NCBI GenBank assembly: GCA_046733475.1
Contig: JBKPPF010000018.1
Coordinates: 44,474 to 108,473, forward strand
Source of the DNA: DATEOR01 sp046733475
GTDB lineage: Bacteria; Actinomycetota; Thermoleophilia; Gaiellales; Gaiellaceae
Reading direction: 5' to 3'
Length of the DNA: 64,000 nucleotides
Positions 16,113 through 23,984 of this stretch are shown piece after piece. The first letter of the stretch is position 1. The number at the start of each line of letters is the position of its first letter. The notes under the pieces were generated by a model that ran no database searches, had not been told where the DNA came from, and worked only from the letters and a program-made list of their open reading frames with translations. Both the position numbers and the translations under genes were made by a program.

Positions 16113-17075
16113 GTGGCGGACGATCTAGAGCGGCCGGCTGAGCCGGCCCAGGAGGATTCCGAGCAGCACCTCCCGGCCCCGTCGATCCTCCCCTTTGCCT
16201 TTGCGGGCGGGATCGCCCTCATCCTCATCGGGCTGATCATCAACTGGTGGCTCGCCGTCGCCGGCGGCGTCCTCGCGCTCCTCTTCGGCTTCGCCTGGAT
16301 CCGCGAAGTGACCCGCGACGTCCGGGCGGCTCCCGAGCCCGAGCCGGTCGTCGTCGAGGAGCCTGTCTCCGAGCTGGCGGCCGAGGAGGAGGAGGGCTCC
16401 GAGGAGCCCGAGCGCTACCCGCGCAGCGTGTTCCTCGAGCTCTCGACGCTCGGCATCGGCGCGGCGATCGGCGCCCTGGTCACGGTCCCCGCGCTCGGCT
16501 TCATGATCGCCCCCGCCTTTGTCGGCCAGGGCGACGACGACGTCGACCTCGGCCCGCTCGACAACTTCCCCGAGCAGCAGTACGTGATCGCGCAGTTCAA
16601 CTCGAAGAAGGACGAGCCGCAGGACGTCGGCCGCCGGGCTGCCTTCGTCCGCAACAACGGCCAGCAGAACGGCGTCCCGAGCTTCACGATCATCTCGAAC
16701 CGCTGCGCTCACGTGGGCTGCCCGACCCAGCCGCAGGGCCTTCCGGGCGACGTCAAGCAGATCACGACCGACGCCGGCCCGGTGACGATCACGCCGGTCG
16801 CGAGCGTGTCCGGCTTCCAGTGCCCGTGCCACGGAGGCGCCTACGACGCCGAGGGGAACCGCGTCGCCGGCCCGCCCGTGCGCGCGCTCGACCGCTACGA
16901 GTTCATGATCAGGAACGGCAACCTCGTCCTCGGCAAGCGCTACAGCGTCGGCAAGGTCACCGGGCAGGGAGCCGACGCGAAGATCTACGCGTACAAGCGC
17001 TATGACCCGGGCCAGCACGTCGACGGTCTCGAGCAGTACCTCTGGCCCCTCCCGCCGTATGAGGGCGGCAGCTAG
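16113..17075 (+). CDS. qcrA: Rieske iron-sulfur subunit of the menaquinol-cytochrome c reductase
   Basis: 320 residues. Two closely spaced membrane spans (about residues 25-65), an acidic Glu/Pro-rich stretch, a third span (about 110-135), and a C-terminal Rieske domain. The 2Fe-2S ligands are in CAHVGC and CPCHGG. An extra insertion between the two motifs (QGLPGDVKQITTD onward) lengthens the domain. It accepts electrons from menaquinol and passes them to cytochrome c. First gene of qcrABC; GTG start with GGGAG. Confidence 0.92.
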   Translation: MADDLERPAEPAQEDSEQHLPAPSILPFAFAGGIALILIGLIINWWLAVAGGVLALLFGFAWIREVTRDVRAAPEPEPVVVEEPVSELAAEEEEGSEEPERYPRSVFLELSTLGIGAAIGALVTVPALGFMIAPAFVGQGDDDVDLGPLDNFPEQQYVIAQFNSKKDEPQDVGRRAAFVRNNGQQNGVPSFTIISNRCAHVGCPTQPQGLPGDVKQITTDAGPVTITPVASVSGFQCPCHGGAYDAEGNRVAGPPVRALDRYEFMIRNGNLVLGKRYSVGKVTGQGADAKIYAYKRYDPGQHVDGLEQYLWPLPPYEGGS

Positions 17076-17884
17076 TGGCGAGGACGAAGTCGAAGCGCCA
17101 GCAGCAGCTCGAGCAAGCCGTGGTGATCCCGGTCGACTGGCTCGAAGAGCGCTCCGGGCTTGTCGGCGGGCTCAAGTACTTCCTCTTCCGCAGGGTGCCC
17201 GCCGAGACCAACTGGTTCCACACGCTCGGCTCGGCGACGCTCACCGCCTTCCTCGTCCAGGCGGTTACCGGCGTGATCCTCGCCATGTACTACAAGCCCG
17301 CGCCGAACGAGGCCTACGCCTCCATCCAGCACATCACGAACGACCTCACCCTCGGCTGGCTCGTGCGCGGCATGCACCGGTGGGGGGCGAGCGTCTTCAT
17401 CATCCTGCTCTTCCTGCACATGGGGCGCGTCTTCCTCTTCGGCGCTTACAAGTACCCGCGCGAGCTCAACTGGCTCGTCGGCGTGATCCTCCTGACGATG
17501 GCGCTCGGGGAGGGCCTCACCGGCTACCTGCTGCCTTGGGACCAGACCGCGTACTGGGCCACGGTCGTCGCGATCAACATCAACGCCAACGCGCCGATCG
17601 TCGGGCCCTACCTGGGCGAGTTCCTCCGCGGCGGCGCCGAGATCGGGAACGACACGTTAGCCCGCTTCTACTCGTTGCACATGCTCGTCATCCCGGGCGG
17701 CTTGTTCGCGCTCATCGGGCTGCACCTCTATCTCGTCGTGCGCCTCGGGATCACCGCACCGCCCTGGACGAAGGCCGCCGGCGGCTACGAGGAGGTCGGG
17801 GACGGCCGGGCGCTCCGGAAGGGGCTCGTCGACCCGAAGCCGCGAGGCAACGGTGCCATCGCGCCGCGAAGGCCCGAGGCCTAG
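17075..17884 (+). CDS. qcrB: Cytochrome b6-type subunit (N-terminal half of cytochrome b)
   Basis: 269 residues with four membrane helices. Haem-ligand histidine pairs are HRWGASVFIILLFLH in helix B and HMLVIPGGLFALIGLH in helix D. The helix D pair is separated by 14 residues, as in cytochrome b6 and Firmicute QcrB, rather than 13 as in cytochrome b of bc1 complexes. The missing C-terminal half is in the next gene. The complex therefore has the split, b6f/Bacillus-like form, not the long QcrB of mycobacteria and streptomycetes. The GTG start shares one base with the qcrA stop. Confidence 0.93.
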   Translation: MARTKSKRQQQLEQAVVIPVDWLEERSGLVGGLKYFLFRRVPAETNWFHTLGSATLTAFLVQAVTGVILAMYYKPAPNEAYASIQHITNDLTLGWLVRGMHRWGASVFIILLFLHMGRVFLFGAYKYPRELNWLVGVILLTMALGEGLTGYLLPWDQTAYWATVVAININANAPIVGPYLGEFLRGGAEIGNDTLARFYSLHMLVIPGGLFALIGLHLYLVVRLGITAPPWTKAAGGYEEVGDGRALRKGLVDPKPRGNGAIAPRRPEA

Positions 17885-17887
17885 CCG

Positions 17888-18712
17888 ATGGCCAAGAAGG
17901 ACGACAACCGGACCCAGTTCAAGCTCTACAAGGAGGATGTGCAGCGGCGCGGGAAGCCCTTCTTCCCGCACGCGATGTTCCACGACACCGTCATGAGCTT
18001 CGTGGTCGTGTCCGTGATCATCGCGCTCGCCTCCATCTGGTACTTCACGTCGGGCCCTGAGCCCGGTGACTCGGGCGTCCTCGGCCCGCGATACGCGGAG
18101 CAGGCCGACCCGGGCACGACACAGTTCATCCCGCGGCCGGACTGGTACTTCTACTTCCTCTTCTATCTCCTGAGGATCTTCAAATGGCCCGAGACGGTCA
18201 TCCTCGCCACGATCGGGATCCCGACCATCCTCCTGATCCTCCTGATCATGGTGCCGTTCTACGACCGCCGACGCGAACGGAGGATCGCCCGCCGGCCGGT
18301 GGCCGTCGTGGCGGCGCTTCTCGTTGTCGCCTCGATGGGCGTACTCACCTACAAGGGCGCGACCGCGGAGGAGTCGCTCGGCAGCGAGAACAAAGCGCTC
18401 GTCCCGGTGTGGGTCGAGCAGCAGAACTTGTCCGCCGACGGCGAGAAGGGAGCCGAGATCTTCGCGCTCGCCGGCTGCATGGGCTGCCACACGTATCTCG
18501 GGGCAGGGAGCCCGAACCTCGGCGCGCCCGACCTCTCCGCCGAGGGCTCAAAGGGCCGGGGGGAGGAGTTCCAGATCGATCACCTCAAGTGCCCGAGCTG
18601 CGTGAACCCCGGTTCGCCCATGCCGCCCTTCCCGAACTTCACAGACGAGCAGTACCACCAGCTGGCCACCTTCCTCGAAGAGTCGAAGGGCCCGCAGGGC
18701 GGCGGGGGCTAA
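17888..18712 (+). CDS. qcrC: Subunit IV fused to a cytochrome c domain
   Basis: 274 residues. The N-terminal part is the subunit IV/cytochrome b C-terminal domain with three spans and the quinol-oxidation motif RPDWYFYF (PDWY form). After the last span comes a monohaem cytochrome c domain: CMGCH haem-binding site, then a late methionine ligand in NPGSPMPPF. This fusion is the layout of Bacillus QcrC, where menaquinol electrons go from Rieske to the attached cytochrome c. Two further cysteines (KCPSC) lie near the Met ligand. ATG start 3 bases after qcrB. Confidence 0.93.
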   Translation: MAKKDDNRTQFKLYKEDVQRRGKPFFPHAMFHDTVMSFVVVSVIIALASIWYFTSGPEPGDSGVLGPRYAEQADPGTTQFIPRPDWYFYFLFYLLRIFKWPETVILATIGIPTILLILLIMVPFYDRRRERRIARRPVAVVAALLVVASMGVLTYKGATAEESLGSENKALVPVWVEQQNLSADGEKGAEIFALAGCMGCHTYLGAGSPNLGAPDLSAEGSKGRGEEFQIDHLKCPSCVNPGSPMPPFPNFTDEQYHQLATFLEESKGPQGGGG

Positions 18713-18731
18713 CGCTCCCGGAGCGGGAGAG

Positions 18732-19319
18732 ATGAACGTCTTCCTCGGGATCACGGGTGCCTCCGGCGCCCCGTATGCGGCACGCCTGCTCGACGCGCTC
18801 GTCGCCGCGGACGTCGAGGTCGGGCTCTGCGCCTCCTCAGCCGGTCTCGAGGTCGTCGCCACCGAGCTCTACGGGGACCCAGACCTCGCCCGCGACGAGG
18901 TGCTGCGCCGTTTCGTCGGCGACCGCGCCGGCGTCACCGTGCATGGCTCCAATGACTGGCGAGCGCCCTATGCGAGCGGCTCGGCGAAGGTCGACGCCTA
19001 CGTCATCTGCCCCTGCTCCATGGGCACTGCGGGGACGATCGCCTCCGGGACGATGTCGAACCTGATCCACCGGGCCGCCTCGGTCGCGATCAAGGAGGGG
19101 CGGAAGCTGATCGTCGTTCCCCGGGAGACGCCGCTCTCCGACATCCACCTCGAGAACCTTCTGCGGCTGCGCCGCGCCGGAGCCGTCGTTCTCATGGCCG
19201 CGCCCGGCTTCTACAACGCTCCCCAGAGCATCGACGATCTGATCGAATTCGTAGTCGGGAGATGCCTGGACCAGCTGGAAATCGAGAACAGGCTGACGAA
19301 GCGATGGGGGCAGGAGTGA
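18732..19319 (+). CDS. ubiX: Flavin prenyltransferase UbiX
   Basis: 195 residues. Makes prenylated FMN from FMN and dimethylallyl phosphate for UbiD enzymes. N-terminal LGITGASGAPYAARLLDAL is the FMN-binding region; CPCSMGTAGTIASG and VVPRETPLSDIHLENLLRL are family signatures. ATG start with GGGAG upstream. It is separated from ubiD by the qcr genes but is on the same strand. It overlaps menG by four bases. Confidence 0.95.
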   Translation: MNVFLGITGASGAPYAARLLDALVAADVEVGLCASSAGLEVVATELYGDPDLARDEVLRRFVGDRAGVTVHGSNDWRAPYASGSAKVDAYVICPCSMGTAGTIASGTMSNLIHRAASVAIKEGRKLIVVPRETPLSDIHLENLLRLRRAGAVVLMAAPGFYNAPQSIDDLIEFVVGRCLDQLEIENRLTKRWGQE

Positions 19320-19993
19320 CGACAGGCGTCCTCCCGCCGTCGGAAGTGCGCGCGATGTTCGACCGCATCTCGCCCGTCTACGACTTCATGAACCACGCGA
19401 TGACGGCCGGGCTCGACCGGCGCTGGCGCCGGCTCGCTGCCGAGACCGTCGTGCGCCCGGGAGACGCCGTGCTCGACGCGTGCTGCGGCACGGGCGATCT
19501 GGCGATCGCGGGAGAGCGGGCCGGCGGCCGCGTGACCGGCCTCGATTTCTCCGAGCAGATGCTGGTCAGGGCCCGTGCCAAGTCGGGGAGCGTGGAGTGG
19601 GTTCTGGGCGACGTCACGGCGCTTCCGTTCGACGACGCGAGCTTCGACGCCGTCACCGTCGGCTTCGGCATCCGCAACGTCCCCGACCTCGATGTCGGCC
19701 TCGCGGAGCTGGCACGCGTTCTCCGGCCGGGCGGCCGCGTCGCGTGCCTCGAGATCACGCGTCCGGAAGGCTTGGTCAAGCCGTTCTTCCGGCTCTGGTT
19801 CGACGGTCTCGTGCCCCTGGCGGGCAAGGTTCTGCCGGGCGGGCGGGCGTACTCCTATCTTCCGGCGAGCGTGCGGCGGTTCCCCGGCCCCTCGGATCTC
19901 GCCGCGGCATTCGGTCGCGCCGGCTTCGACGGCGTAGGCTGGAAGCTCATGGGCGGCGGGATCGTCGCTCTGCACGTGGGAACGAAGCGATGA
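19316..19993 (+). CDS. menG: Demethylmenaquinone methyltransferase (UbiE/MenG)
   Basis: About 225 residues. Last step of menaquinone synthesis: SAM-dependent C-methylation of the naphthoquinone ring. Family motifs: FDRISPVYDFMNHAMTAGLDRRW, SAM loop DACCGTGDLAIA, SVEWVLGDVTALPFDDASFD, and GFGIRNVPDLDVGLAELARVL. GTG 19316 overlaps the ubiX stop (GTGA) and has a G-rich run 5 bases upstream; ATG 19304 is a possible earlier start. Confidence 0.94.
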   Translation: MTTGVLPPSEVRAMFDRISPVYDFMNHAMTAGLDRRWRRLAAETVVRPGDAVLDACCGTGDLAIAGERAGGRVTGLDFSEQMLVRARAKSGSVEWVLGDVTALPFDDASFDAVTVGFGIRNVPDLDVGLAELARVLRPGGRVACLEITRPEGLVKPFFRLWFDGLVPLAGKVLPGGRAYSYLPASVRRFPGPSDLAAAFGRAGFDGVGWKLMGGGIVALHVGTKR

Positions 19994-20916
19994 ATGCGCT
20001 GGCGACCATCAGGCAGGCCCCCGGGCTCGACCGCTACCTCGACCTGCTCGAGCACCGGCTGGAGGACGCCGTCGGGGCGTTCCCGGGCCGCCTCGGTGAG
20101 GTGGGCGCGGACACGCTCGCGGCGGGCGGCAAGCGGCTCAGGCCTTTGCTCGTCTTCCTCTCGACTCCGGTGGAGGAGCGGGACGGCGAGCGTTCGGTGG
20201 CGGGGGGTGCCGCCGTCGAGCTCGTCCACATGGCGACCCTCGTCCACGACGACCTGCTCGACGGGGCCGACCTGCGCCGCGGCCGTCCGACGGTCTGGGC
20301 CGAGCACGGCGAGGCGACTGCCCGGGCGGCAGGCGACTATCTCTTCGCGCGGGCGTTCGCGCAGCTCGCGGCAACCGGCGATGCGGAAGCGGTCGCCATT
20401 CTCTCGGAGGCCACGCTCGCCCTCGCCCGCGGCGAGGCGCTGCAGCGGCGGCAGGCCTTTCGCCCAGAGACCTCGGTGGACGAGTACCTCGCCCGCTGCT
20501 CCCTGAAGACCGGCAAGCTCTTCGAGGCGGCGTGCCTTCTCGGCAGCAGGACGAACGGCGCCGGACTCGGCGCGTTCGGCCTCGCGCTCGGCATCGCCTT
20601 CCAGATCGCGGACGACATCCTCGATTGCTGCGGCGACTTCGACACGACCGGGAAGGTGGCGGGGGTCGACCTCCGCGACGGCACGCCGACCCTTCCCCTC
20701 ATCCTCGCCGCGCGGCGGGATGAGTCCGTGGCGAAGGCGCTCGCCGGCGAGGAGGTCGTCGACGCGCTCGACCGTGTGGCCGCGACCGGCGCGCTGGACG
20801 AGGCCCGCGACTTCGCCCTCCGCTACGCGGCCGAGGCCCGGGCGGCGCTCGACGGCCGGCCGGACAGCGCCTCACTGGAGACCCTGACGCATATCGTTGT
20901 GGACAGGGAGGGATGA
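19990..20916 (+). CDS. Polyprenyl diphosphate synthase (menaquinone side chain)
   Basis: 308 residues, trans-isoprenyl diphosphate synthase. First Asp-rich motif HDDLLDGADLRRGRPT and second motif ADDILD are present, with GGKRLRPLLVFL at the substrate-binding N-terminus and KTGKLFEAACLLG between them. It elongates isopentenyl units to the C35-C45 chain attached to menaquinone; chain length cannot be read from the sequence. ATG start overlaps menG (ATGA), and its stop overlaps mqnE. Confidence 0.92.
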   Translation: MNALATIRQAPGLDRYLDLLEHRLEDAVGAFPGRLGEVGADTLAAGGKRLRPLLVFLSTPVEERDGERSVAGGAAVELVHMATLVHDDLLDGADLRRGRPTVWAEHGEATARAAGDYLFARAFAQLAATGDAEAVAILSEATLALARGEALQRRQAFRPETSVDEYLARCSLKTGKLFEAACLLGSRTNGAGLGAFGLALGIAFQIADDILDCCGDFDTTGKVAGVDLRDGTPTLPLILAARRDESVAKALAGEEVVDALDRVAATGALDEARDFALRYAAEARAALDGRPDSASLETLTHIVVDREG

Positions 20917-22040
20917 GGATGGCCGTCGCCACCGGACAGCGTGCGCTCGATGCGATCTGGGAGAAGGTCGAGGACAACGCGCGCCTCGACTTCGAGGACG
21001 GGCTAGTGCTCATGGAGTCCGATGACCTCCTGCAGCTCGGCGAGCTTGCGGACGCTGCGCGGCGCCGGCGCGGCGGCACGGACGAGGTCTACTTCGTCCA
21101 GAACCTCTATTTGAACCAGACGAACGTCTGCCGCGTGAAATGCAAGTTCTGCGCGTTCGCCGTCACGCAGAAGCAGGGCGATGCCTACACGTATACGCCG
21201 GCCGAGATGGTCGAGGACGCGGTCGCGCAGCGCGAGCTTTCGCGCTTCACGGAGATCCACATGGTCGGCGGCGAGAATCCGCACGTCGATTTCGACTACT
21301 ACGTGGACATCGTCCGGAGCCTGCACGACGCGTTGCCGGACGTGCACCTGAAGCTCTTCACGGCGAGCGAGATCCACCACATGACGAAGCTCTCGGGCCT
21401 CTCGCACGAGGAAGTGCTCGTCCAGCTCAAGGACGCGGGGCTCGGCTCGCTTCCGGGTGGCGGCGCGGAGGTCTTCGCCGATCGCGTCCGCCGGCTGATC
21501 GCCCCGGGCAAGGAGCACCCGGACTTCTGGTTCCACACGCACCGGACCGCCCACGGGCTCGGGATCCCGACGCACTGCACGATGCTCTACGGCCACGTCG
21601 AGACCTACGAGGAGCGGGTCGACCACCTGCTTCGCCTCCGCGAGCAGCAGGACGAGACCGGCGGGTTCCTCGCGTTCATCCCGCTCGCGTTCCATCCCGA
21701 GAACACCGTTTTCGAGCGGCGCGGCTGGACATTCACTCTCGGCTCCGACGACCTGAAGATGATCGCCGTCTCGCGGCTCCTCCTCGACAACATCGCGAAC
21801 GTGAAGGCCTACTGGATCATGATGGGCCTGCCGCTCGCCCAGGTCGCGCTCCACTTCGGCGCGAACGACGTGCAGGGGACGGTGGTCCGCGAGCAGATCT
21901 TCCATGCGGCGGGCGCGGTGACCGAGACCGAGCAGAAGATCGACGAGCTCGTGCGGGTCGTGCGCGCCGCCGGCCGGATCCCGGTGCAGCGTGACACCCT
22001 CTACAACGAGGTGCGCCGGTGGAACGGAGCTGCCTCGTGA
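20913..22040 (+). CDS. mqnE: Aminofutalosine synthase MqnE (radical SAM)
   Basis: 375 residues. Joins 3-(1-carboxyvinyloxy)benzoate and SAM to give aminofutalosine, the second step of the futalosine route. The radical-SAM 4Fe-4S motif is CRVKCKFC. Other hallmarks: FTEIHMVGGENPHVDFDYY, SLPGGGAEVFADRVR and THCTMLYGHVETYEERV. Start ATG 20913 overlaps the preceding stop; a second ATG two codons later is possible. It forms a tight run with mqnA and mqnC. Confidence 0.95.
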   Translation: MRMAVATGQRALDAIWEKVEDNARLDFEDGLVLMESDDLLQLGELADAARRRRGGTDEVYFVQNLYLNQTNVCRVKCKFCAFAVTQKQGDAYTYTPAEMVEDAVAQRELSRFTEIHMVGGENPHVDFDYYVDIVRSLHDALPDVHLKLFTASEIHHMTKLSGLSHEEVLVQLKDAGLGSLPGGGAEVFADRVRRLIAPGKEHPDFWFHTHRTAHGLGIPTHCTMLYGHVETYEERVDHLLRLREQQDETGGFLAFIPLAFHPENTVFERRGWTFTLGSDDLKMIAVSRLLLDNIANVKAYWIMMGLPLAQVALHFGANDVQGTVVREQIFHAAGAVTETEQKIDELVRVVRAAGRIPVQRDTLYNEVRRWNGAAS

Positions 22041-22807
22041 TCCGCCTCGGCCGTATCTCCTACGTGAACATGGCGCCTGTCTTCTTCGAGCTCGAGGCCG
22101 AGGTGGAGGAGGTCACCGGCGTCCCCACCGAGCTCAACCAGCGGCTGATTGCCGGCGAGATCGACCTCGCGCCGATCTCGTCGATCGCCTACGGCCGGCA
22201 CGCCGACGGGCTCCGGATCCTTCCGCGTCTCTGCGTCTCCTCCGAAGGAGCCGTGGATTCGATCCAGCTCGTCTCTCGCGCGCCGGTCGACCGCATCGAC
22301 TCCGTCGCGGTCACGCCGGAGAGCGCGACCTCGGCCGTACTGGTCCGCGTCCTCTTCCCCGACGCCGAGCAGGTGCCGCTCGAGGAGGCGCACGACGCCG
22401 ACGCCAAGCTCCTCATCGGCGACGCGGCGCTGAAGAGCATGTTCGAGGACCCGACCCCGCATCACGATCTCGGGCGCTTGTGGCTCGAGCGCACCGGGCT
22501 GCCGATGGTCTATGCGGTCTTCGCCTGCGCCGACCCTCCGGCCGACGGAGTCGCCGAGCTCGAGACTGCCCTCCTCGACTCACATCGCAGGGCGCGCGCC
22601 GAGCCCGAGCGGCTCGCCCGCGAGGCCAGCGACCGCTACGGATACCCGCCCGGCTTCCTCGCCCGCTACTTCGAGAAGCTGCGCTACCGCTTCGGCCCCC
22701 GCGAGCGCGCGGGCCTGTTGACGTTCTTCGAGCTCGCGGCCGACGTGGGCGCCCTCGAGAAGGTGCCCGAGCTCCGCTTCCTCGTCTCCGAGGTGGTGGA
22801 GGCATGA
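22037..22807 (+). CDS. mqnA: Chorismate dehydratase MqnA
   Basis: About 256 residues. First step of the futalosine pathway, dehydrating chorismate to 3-(1-carboxyvinyloxy)benzoate. It has a periplasmic-binding-protein fold without a signal peptide. RLGRISYVNMAPVF at the N-terminus, LNQRLIAGEIDLAPISSIAY and LLIGDAAL are family hallmarks. GTG start overlaps the mqnE stop (GTGA). Protein length is normal. MqnB and MqnD are not encoded in this window. Confidence 0.93.
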   Translation: MIRLGRISYVNMAPVFFELEAEVEEVTGVPTELNQRLIAGEIDLAPISSIAYGRHADGLRILPRLCVSSEGAVDSIQLVSRAPVDRIDSVAVTPESATSAVLVRVLFPDAEQVPLEEAHDADAKLLIGDAALKSMFEDPTPHHDLGRLWLERTGLPMVYAVFACADPPADGVAELETALLDSHRRARAEPERLAREASDRYGYPPGFLARYFEKLRYRFGPRERAGLLTFFELAADVGALEKVPELRFLVSEVVEA

Positions 22808-23910
22808 GCCAGAACGGCAGCTCGAACGGCGTCGCCCCGATCCTCGACAAGGCGCTGTCCGGCGAGCGGCTCGACGGCGCCGAGGCGATGGCTCTCCTCG
22901 AGAGCCGCGACCTCGTCTCGGTCGGCAGGGCCGCGGACGAGCTCCGTAACCGCAAGATCGACCGCGGCCGCGTGACGTTCATCATCGACCGGAACCTCAA
23001 CTACACGAACATCTGCCACACGGACTGCGACTTCTGTGCGTTCTACCGCCGGCCGGGCGACCGCTCCGAGGGCTATCTCCTGCCGAAGGCGGTCATCTTC
23101 AAGAAGATCGAGGAGACACTCGCGATCGGCGGCACCGCCCTTCTCATGCAGGGCGGCCACCACCCCGATCTCGGTGTCGACTACTACGAGGATCTCTTCA
23201 GCTGCATCAAGGCGCGCTACAAGATCCACCTGCACGCGCTCTCGCCGCCGGAGGTCCAGCACATCGCGCGCCGCTCGAAGCTGACGATCCCGCAGACGCT
23301 GACCCGGCTGCGGGACGCGGGCCTCGATTCGCTCCCAGGCGGCGGGGCCGAGATCCTCGTCGACCGTGTGCGCGACATCATCTCGCCCAAGAAGACGAAG
23401 TCGGCGGAATGGCTCGGCGTCATGCGCGACGCGCACCGGCTCGGCATCTCCTCGACGGCGACCATGATGTACGGCCACGTCGAGACTCTCGACGAGCGGG
23501 TCGAGCACATGCGCCGGATCCGCGAACTCCAGGACGAGACGCATGGCTTTCGCGCGTTCATCTCCTGGACATTCCAGCGCGACGGGAACAGGCTGGCCGA
23601 CCGGGTAACCGACGAGATGCGCCCGACTTCCTTCGACTACCTGCTGACGCAGGCGGTCAGCCGCATCTACCTCGACAACGTCGACCACATCCAGTCGAGC
23701 TGGGTCACGCAGGGGATGAAGGTCGGCCAGGTTGCGCTCGGGTTCGGAGCCGACGACATGGGCTCGGTCATGATCGAGGAGAACGTGGTCTCCGCGGCCG
23801 GCACGACGCACCGTGCGACCGCCGACGACTTCATCCGCGCGATCAAGGCGCTCGGCAAGACCGCGGTGCAGCGCGACACGCTCTATCGCGACGTTCGCGT
23901 CTGGAATTAG
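22804..23910 (+). CDS. mqnC: Cyclic dehypoxanthinyl futalosine synthase MqnC (radical SAM)
   Basis: 368 residues. Cyclises dehypoxanthinyl futalosine. Radical-SAM motif CHTDCDFC with aromatic residue following; LMQGGHHPDLGVDYYEDLF, SLPGGGAEILVDRVR and TMMYGHVETLDERVEH are family-specific. It is a paralogue of MqnE upstream, as is normal. ATG overlaps the mqnA stop. Last gene of the menaquinone run; a promoter for the next gene follows within 75 bases. Confidence 0.95.
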   Translation: MSQNGSSNGVAPILDKALSGERLDGAEAMALLESRDLVSVGRAADELRNRKIDRGRVTFIIDRNLNYTNICHTDCDFCAFYRRPGDRSEGYLLPKAVIFKKIEETLAIGGTALLMQGGHHPDLGVDYYEDLFSCIKARYKIHLHALSPPEVQHIARRSKLTIPQTLTRLRDAGLDSLPGGGAEILVDRVRDIISPKKTKSAEWLGVMRDAHRLGISSTATMMYGHVETLDERVEHMRRIRELQDETHGFRAFISWTFQRDGNRLADRVTDEMRPTSFDYLLTQAVSRIYLDNVDHIQSSWVTQGMKVGQVALGFGADDMGSVMIEENVVSAAGTTHRATADDFIRAIKALGKTAVQRDTLYRDVRVWN

Positions 23911-23924
23911 GCAGGTTTCCAGGA

Positions 23925-23952
23925 TTGAGACGAGGCAAGCAACCCTTGTAAT
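23925..23952 (+). promoter_or_regulatory. Candidate sigma-70-type promoter
   Basis: TTGAGA at 23925-23930 and TGTAAT at 23947-23952 with a 16-base spacer, in a locally AT-richer gap. It is followed by GGAAGGGG just before the GTG/TTG start codons at 23985/23988. Confidence 0.45.
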
Positions 23953-23984
23953 CGGGGTCGGACTTTGTTTCCCTGCTGGAAGGG

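Noticed and set aside
18713..18725. CGCTCC-C-GGAGCG palindrome after qcrC as a terminator
   Set aside because: The loop would be a single base, so it cannot fold as a hairpin of that size; it may be a chance dyad.
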